This document shows positions 60,978 through 64,000 of a stretch of DNA of 64,000 bases, in pieces; positions within the stretch are counted from its first letter, which is position 1; each line of letters opens with the position of its first letter. Source of the stretch: Portulaca oleracea (lineage: Eukaryota; Streptophyta; Magnoliopsida; Caryophyllales; Portulacaceae); the NCBI GenBank assembly GCA_029582165.1, contig CM055888.1, positions 31,325,408 through 31,389,407 on the forward strand, read 5' to 3'. The translations under genes and the position numbers were made by a program. The notes beneath the pieces were generated by a model. The model ran no database searches and was not told the DNA's origin. It saw nothing but the letters and a program-made list of their open reading frames with translations.

Positions 60978-61077
60978 TTTTATTTTTAAGCAAAATCATA
61001 TGGTATCAACCTTTTTTTTTTTTACATAAAACATTCCATTTTCAACAAAGGATTAACATTTGTCTTTTTTATTTATG

Positions 61078-61110
<33 letters not shown>
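61078..61110. repeat. (AAC)11 microsatellite with SINE-like tail
   Basis: Eleven AAC units are followed by TCCTCAATATAGTCCCGCTAATACGGGG, a phrase I associate with a common plant interspersed repeat. The boundary and class are uncertain. Confidence 0.7.
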
Positions 61111-61396
61111 CCTCAATATAGTCCCGCTAATACGGGGTTTGAGAGGATCCAGATATACTCAATCTTCCCCTCATTCACAAGATTGGCTCATATTTTTTTA
61201 ATGTAATTTTGTAAAAAAATTGCAAGAAAGATAATCTTAATCGCAAGAGCTAGCCAATATTGATCTTTACCCGAGGTTGAACTAATATTAAGGATGTTGT
61301 TTTTGAAACACATACACGTTTTGGGCAAGATTCAAAACTTGTGCCAAATAGGAATGAAGCCATTATAAGTCTAAAAATAGGGCATTGCTTTATGTC

Positions 61397-62666
61397 CAAA
61401 AAATTACTTCGGGGTGCCATACATTCCCTAAAAGTGACTATTTAGGGACCACATTATATTTTTTTTTTTTTACTCTTTGGGGACCAGATTGTTGTCAAAA
61501 GTTGCTGGTTGGATATTTTCCGACCAAAAGTTATGAAAATCCGGTGAAGTCAGCTAGAGTCAACACAAAAAACGATTTAGATAGTTGGAGTGACAAAAAT
61601 ACCCCTATTTGGCTCCAATTTTTGTCTTTAAAACTGAATTAACTCCTCCTCCCAACTACCAAATTGAATCGATCATTAGAGACCAAGATTTGAGAGAGAG
61701 GAAGCTAGAGATTGAGGAGGAGCTTTGCAACCCATGATGTCGAGGAGGATGGGAGGTAAATCCTAAACGAATTCATTGTCTGAGATGGCATCAGTTTTGA
61801 AGATCGACCGCCTTCAATTGTTTTGAAAATCGACAGCCTTCAATTGAATGGTTGGTGTGCGTTAGTCTGAAGATTCAAAAATTAGGGTTTGAGATTTGTT
61901 GTTTTTTTTGTCGGTTTCATTTGAATTGATTGGGTTAAGAGTTTAGGGTTTTGTTGTCGATTTTCTCTGGGATGTAAATCCTCAATGAGTTGAATTGGAC
62001 AATGAATGAATACATTGGATCATCCTGTGCATCACAATCAAACCCAATACATATTTCAACAAACAATTTCCTGTTTTGTTCAAATAATTCCCCTTTACTT
62101 TCAACAAAATTCAAAACCTAAATTTACAAATTAACAAAATTCATAAGCTAACTTTTGAACAAAACCATCTAATACAGATTTCGAACCCTAACATTCGAAA
62201 TTAACCATCTACCCTAATTTCCGAACGTGACATACAATTTGATAATGATGCTTACCACTGCAAGATTATCCGTCGACGGTGGCGTGGCTGAAACCGACAC
62301 AAACTAGAAGCTCGACCAATTCTCGTAAACTTAAACCTTCAATACTCCTCTTCCTTCCCAATTCTCCAATTCTTTTTGCATCTTTGAAGTTGAGTGAAGT
62401 AGTGTAGTGAAGAAGAAGAACAAATGAAAGTGAAGAAGAAGAAAACCAAGACACATTTGAGCGGGCAAATAAAAGGGGCAAACTGGACTTTTCAATCATA
62501 AGTCAAGAGGCATTTACGTCTTTTTATTGATTCCGGCTGTTTTGGTCGGAAAATACCCAACCACTAACTTTTTACAACAATCTGGTCCCCAAAGAGTAAA
62601 ACAAAATAATGTGTTCCCCAAATAGTCACTTTTAGGGAATGTATGACACCCCGGAGCAATTTTTTG
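61397..62666. mobile_element. Mutator-like element 4 nested in the terminal repeat of element 5
   Basis: The 9-bp duplication CTTTATGTC is at 61388-61396 and 62667-62675. The inverted ends are about 140 bp (left CAAAAAATTACTTCGGGGTG, right CACCCCGGAGCAATTTTTTG). The interior has no recognised gene. It appears to have inserted into the terminal repeat of the element whose transposase begins at 63415. Confidence 0.8.
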
Positions 62667-62961
62667 CTTTATGTCGCCCCCCTTTTTACTAATGTCACCC
62701 CCCAAAAAGACATATTTGTCCCTCTCCTCTCTCACTCCTCTCCCTCATCCTCTCAAATTCTCTCTAAGTTACACCTTCAAATTCTCTCTAAAATAGTTTA
62801 AGATTTTTGAAATTAAACCTAAAATGTCAAGGGAAGATGATAATTCAAGTTAAGAAAAAGAGGTTAGTTTGTAAATTTAAATTTTGGATTTAAATTCGTT
62901 AAATTTTAAAAATTCCGGAAAAAATTGCGTCAAACGGCTGCCGTACGAAATTTTTGTCGAA

Positions 62962-63103
62962 GACGGCGGCGGTGCCGCAAACCGATCTCGGCAACACCAT
63001 GGCGGCTGCGGCGTCAGGCGTGCGACGTCGGTGGTGCTGACGCACGTTTCATGCGGCCGCTGCCGCGATGTTGCCGAGACCGGCGTGCGGCACCGCCGTC
63101 GTC
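62962..63103. repeat. GC-rich hairpin, stem about 60 bp
   Basis: GACGGCGGCGGTGCCGCA at the left pairs with TGCGGCACCGCCGTCGTC at the right, and pairing continues inward through CTCGGCAAC / GTTGCCGAG. It lies between the MULE end and its transposase gene. A second, smaller palindrome with arms TTTGCACTGGATCAACACG / CGTGTTAATCCAGTGCAAA is at 63141-63206. Confidence 0.75.
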
Positions 63104-63414
63104 TCTGGCAAAAAGTTCGCGCGACAACCGACCCGTCAAATTTTTTGCACTGGATCAACACGACCGTGTTGATCCAACACGGTCCGTGTTAATCCAGTGC
63201 AAAAAAAAATGACCTTCTAGACACCAACACGGGTCGTGTGACACCAGACACAATTCGTGTTGGGTCTTGTTTTCGTAATTAAGTTTATTTTATTATTAAA
63301 AAGCGAAAATCTTATATTGTTGCTAATAGTATCACGATTATTATTATTGTTTTTGTTCTTTTAGTATGTTTTGGTAAGGTTTGGGGAAATTAATGAATGT
63401 GTATTGTTTTGCAG

Positions 63415-64000
63415 GTTTATTTGGATGAGTTTGGCGGAGATGGTGTTGATTATTCACCGTTTTTGCGACCGAAGATGTGTTAGACACTATAGAAGCAGTG
63501 CATGATTGGGCCAATGGAATAGCTCAGGGAATCGGATTTAGGATTGTACGGTCTACGTACAAGAGAAAAGATGCAGAGAGTTTGCTAAGGTGTTACTTGA
63601 AGTGTGCGAGGTACTGTAAATACAGAGGGAATCTGAATGATCTCGATGCTGCGACTCGTCGGGATACGTCGACGAAGGCGTGCCAATGTAAATTTGTCAT
63701 TGTAGCGTGGACTCGTAATGAAACGAAATGGCGAGTTTGTGTTTGCGATGGAGACCGGGGGAAGCACAATCATGGCTTCATCTTATACGAGGAAGGACAT
63801 CGTCATAGAAACCCATTGACTTCTGACATGAAACATCATGTCCGTGAAATGACCAAGACGCGGTGCACGCCGACCACGATACAAACATCACTGAAGATTA
63901 AGTTCCCTGCTTCTAAGATAAATGCGAAGCAAGTATACAACGAGCGGGCAAAGATGCGCACTGAGGAAACGGATGGTAGGACGCATGCCCAACATTGTCT
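63415..64000 (+). CDS. MULE transposase, FAR1-type N-terminal domain (partial)
   Basis: The reading after an acceptor (GTTTTGCAG/GT at 63414) starts VYLDEFGGDG, but a stop interrupts that frame near 63480. From about 63460 another frame is open to the window end: FATEDVLDTIEAVHDWANG, IGFRIVRSTYKRK, then KACQCKFVIVAW, WRVCVCDGDRGKHNHG and GHRHRNPLTSDM. The two Cys (63681-63689) and the HNH histidines fit the WRKY-GCM1/FAR1-type zinc-binding domain that starts plant MULE transposases, which bind the terminal repeats. KIKFPASKINAKQVYNERAK follows, as in family members. The catalytic domain lies beyond the window. The early shift may be a missed intron or a genuine break. Confidence 0.75.

Larger units (their letters stand above)
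61380..64000 (+). mobile_element. Autonomous-type Mutator-like element, 5' part
   Basis: Sequence starting at about 61380 (GGGCATTGCTTTATGTC), resumed after MULE 4 as GTCGCCCCCCTTTTTACTAATGTCACC, looks like the terminal repeat of a MULE. It is followed, after a hairpin-rich leader, by a transposase gene (63415 onwards). The other end lies beyond 64000, so neither the target duplication nor the full length can be checked. The start is inferred. Confidence 0.55.

Noticed and set aside
61078..61110. AAC repeat considered as a CRISPR-like or regulatory array
   Set aside because: Simple microsatellite with no spacers; CRISPR does not occur in plant nuclear DNA.
62884..63212. Three readings of about 100 residues in the MULE leader
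   Set aside because: They arise from a GC-rich hairpin where all frames stay open; no domain seen.
1..64000. tRNA, rRNA or snRNA genes
   Set aside because: No cloverleaf-compatible A/B box pairs or rRNA core sequences were noticed; tRNA-like sequences are only retroelement primer sites.

Overview
The window looks like a stretch of flowering-plant (eudicot) nuclear chromosome. The evidence is GT-AG introns, plant LTR retrotransposons with tRNA-type primer sites, Mutator-like elements with 9-bp target duplications, MITEs, and two host genes resembling plant METTL13-like methyltransferase and BGAL9-type beta-galactosidase. I cannot name the species. Family names come from recognising motifs by eye; no search was run.

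Layout. (1) 1-2569: the last three coding exons of a METTL13-like methyltransferase, + strand, entering from the left. (2) 4180-29262: a nested retrotransposon block. The host is a degenerate Ty3/Gypsy chromovirus on the - strand (LTRs 4180-4688 and 28820-29262). Into it went a 3-kb solo-LTR-like insertion (6578-9594) and a 16.5-kb non-autonomous LTR element on the - strand (10559-27014, target duplication GGCAA). That element was itself hit by a solo LTR (13813-16096, TCAAG) and by a + strand relative of itself (17350-24920, TCCAG/TCCAA). The non-autonomous family encodes an acidic ORF with a gag-like start and an unfamiliar conserved C-terminus, and no reverse transcriptase or integrase. (3) 29263-30956: AT-rich tandem repeats, a Stowaway-like MITE and a second MITE. 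(4) 30957-33455: a Mutator-like element (TCAAAATTA duplication) with a captured two-exon gene fragment, interrupted by a Copia deletion derivative. (5) 33892-57550: a complete 19-exon BGAL9-type beta-galactosidase on the - strand. All 19 exons join in frame to 888 codons including stop, the known length of Arabidopsis BGAL9. Its introns hold a LINE fragment, a small LTR element encoding a PTB-like RRM (46640-48790), a piece of the non-autonomous LTR family, and a 150-bp-arm hairpin. (6) 58339-64000: a cluster of four Mutator-like elements, ending in the 5' part of a FAR1-type MULE transposase gene.

Only the methyltransferase, the beta-galactosidase and perhaps the terminal transposase appear to be working genes. 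Almost everything else is transposon sequence, and the insertion order can be read from target duplications. The most unusual items are the RRM-carrying LTR element, the non-autonomous ORF family, and the rearranged 5' end of the inner + strand element.
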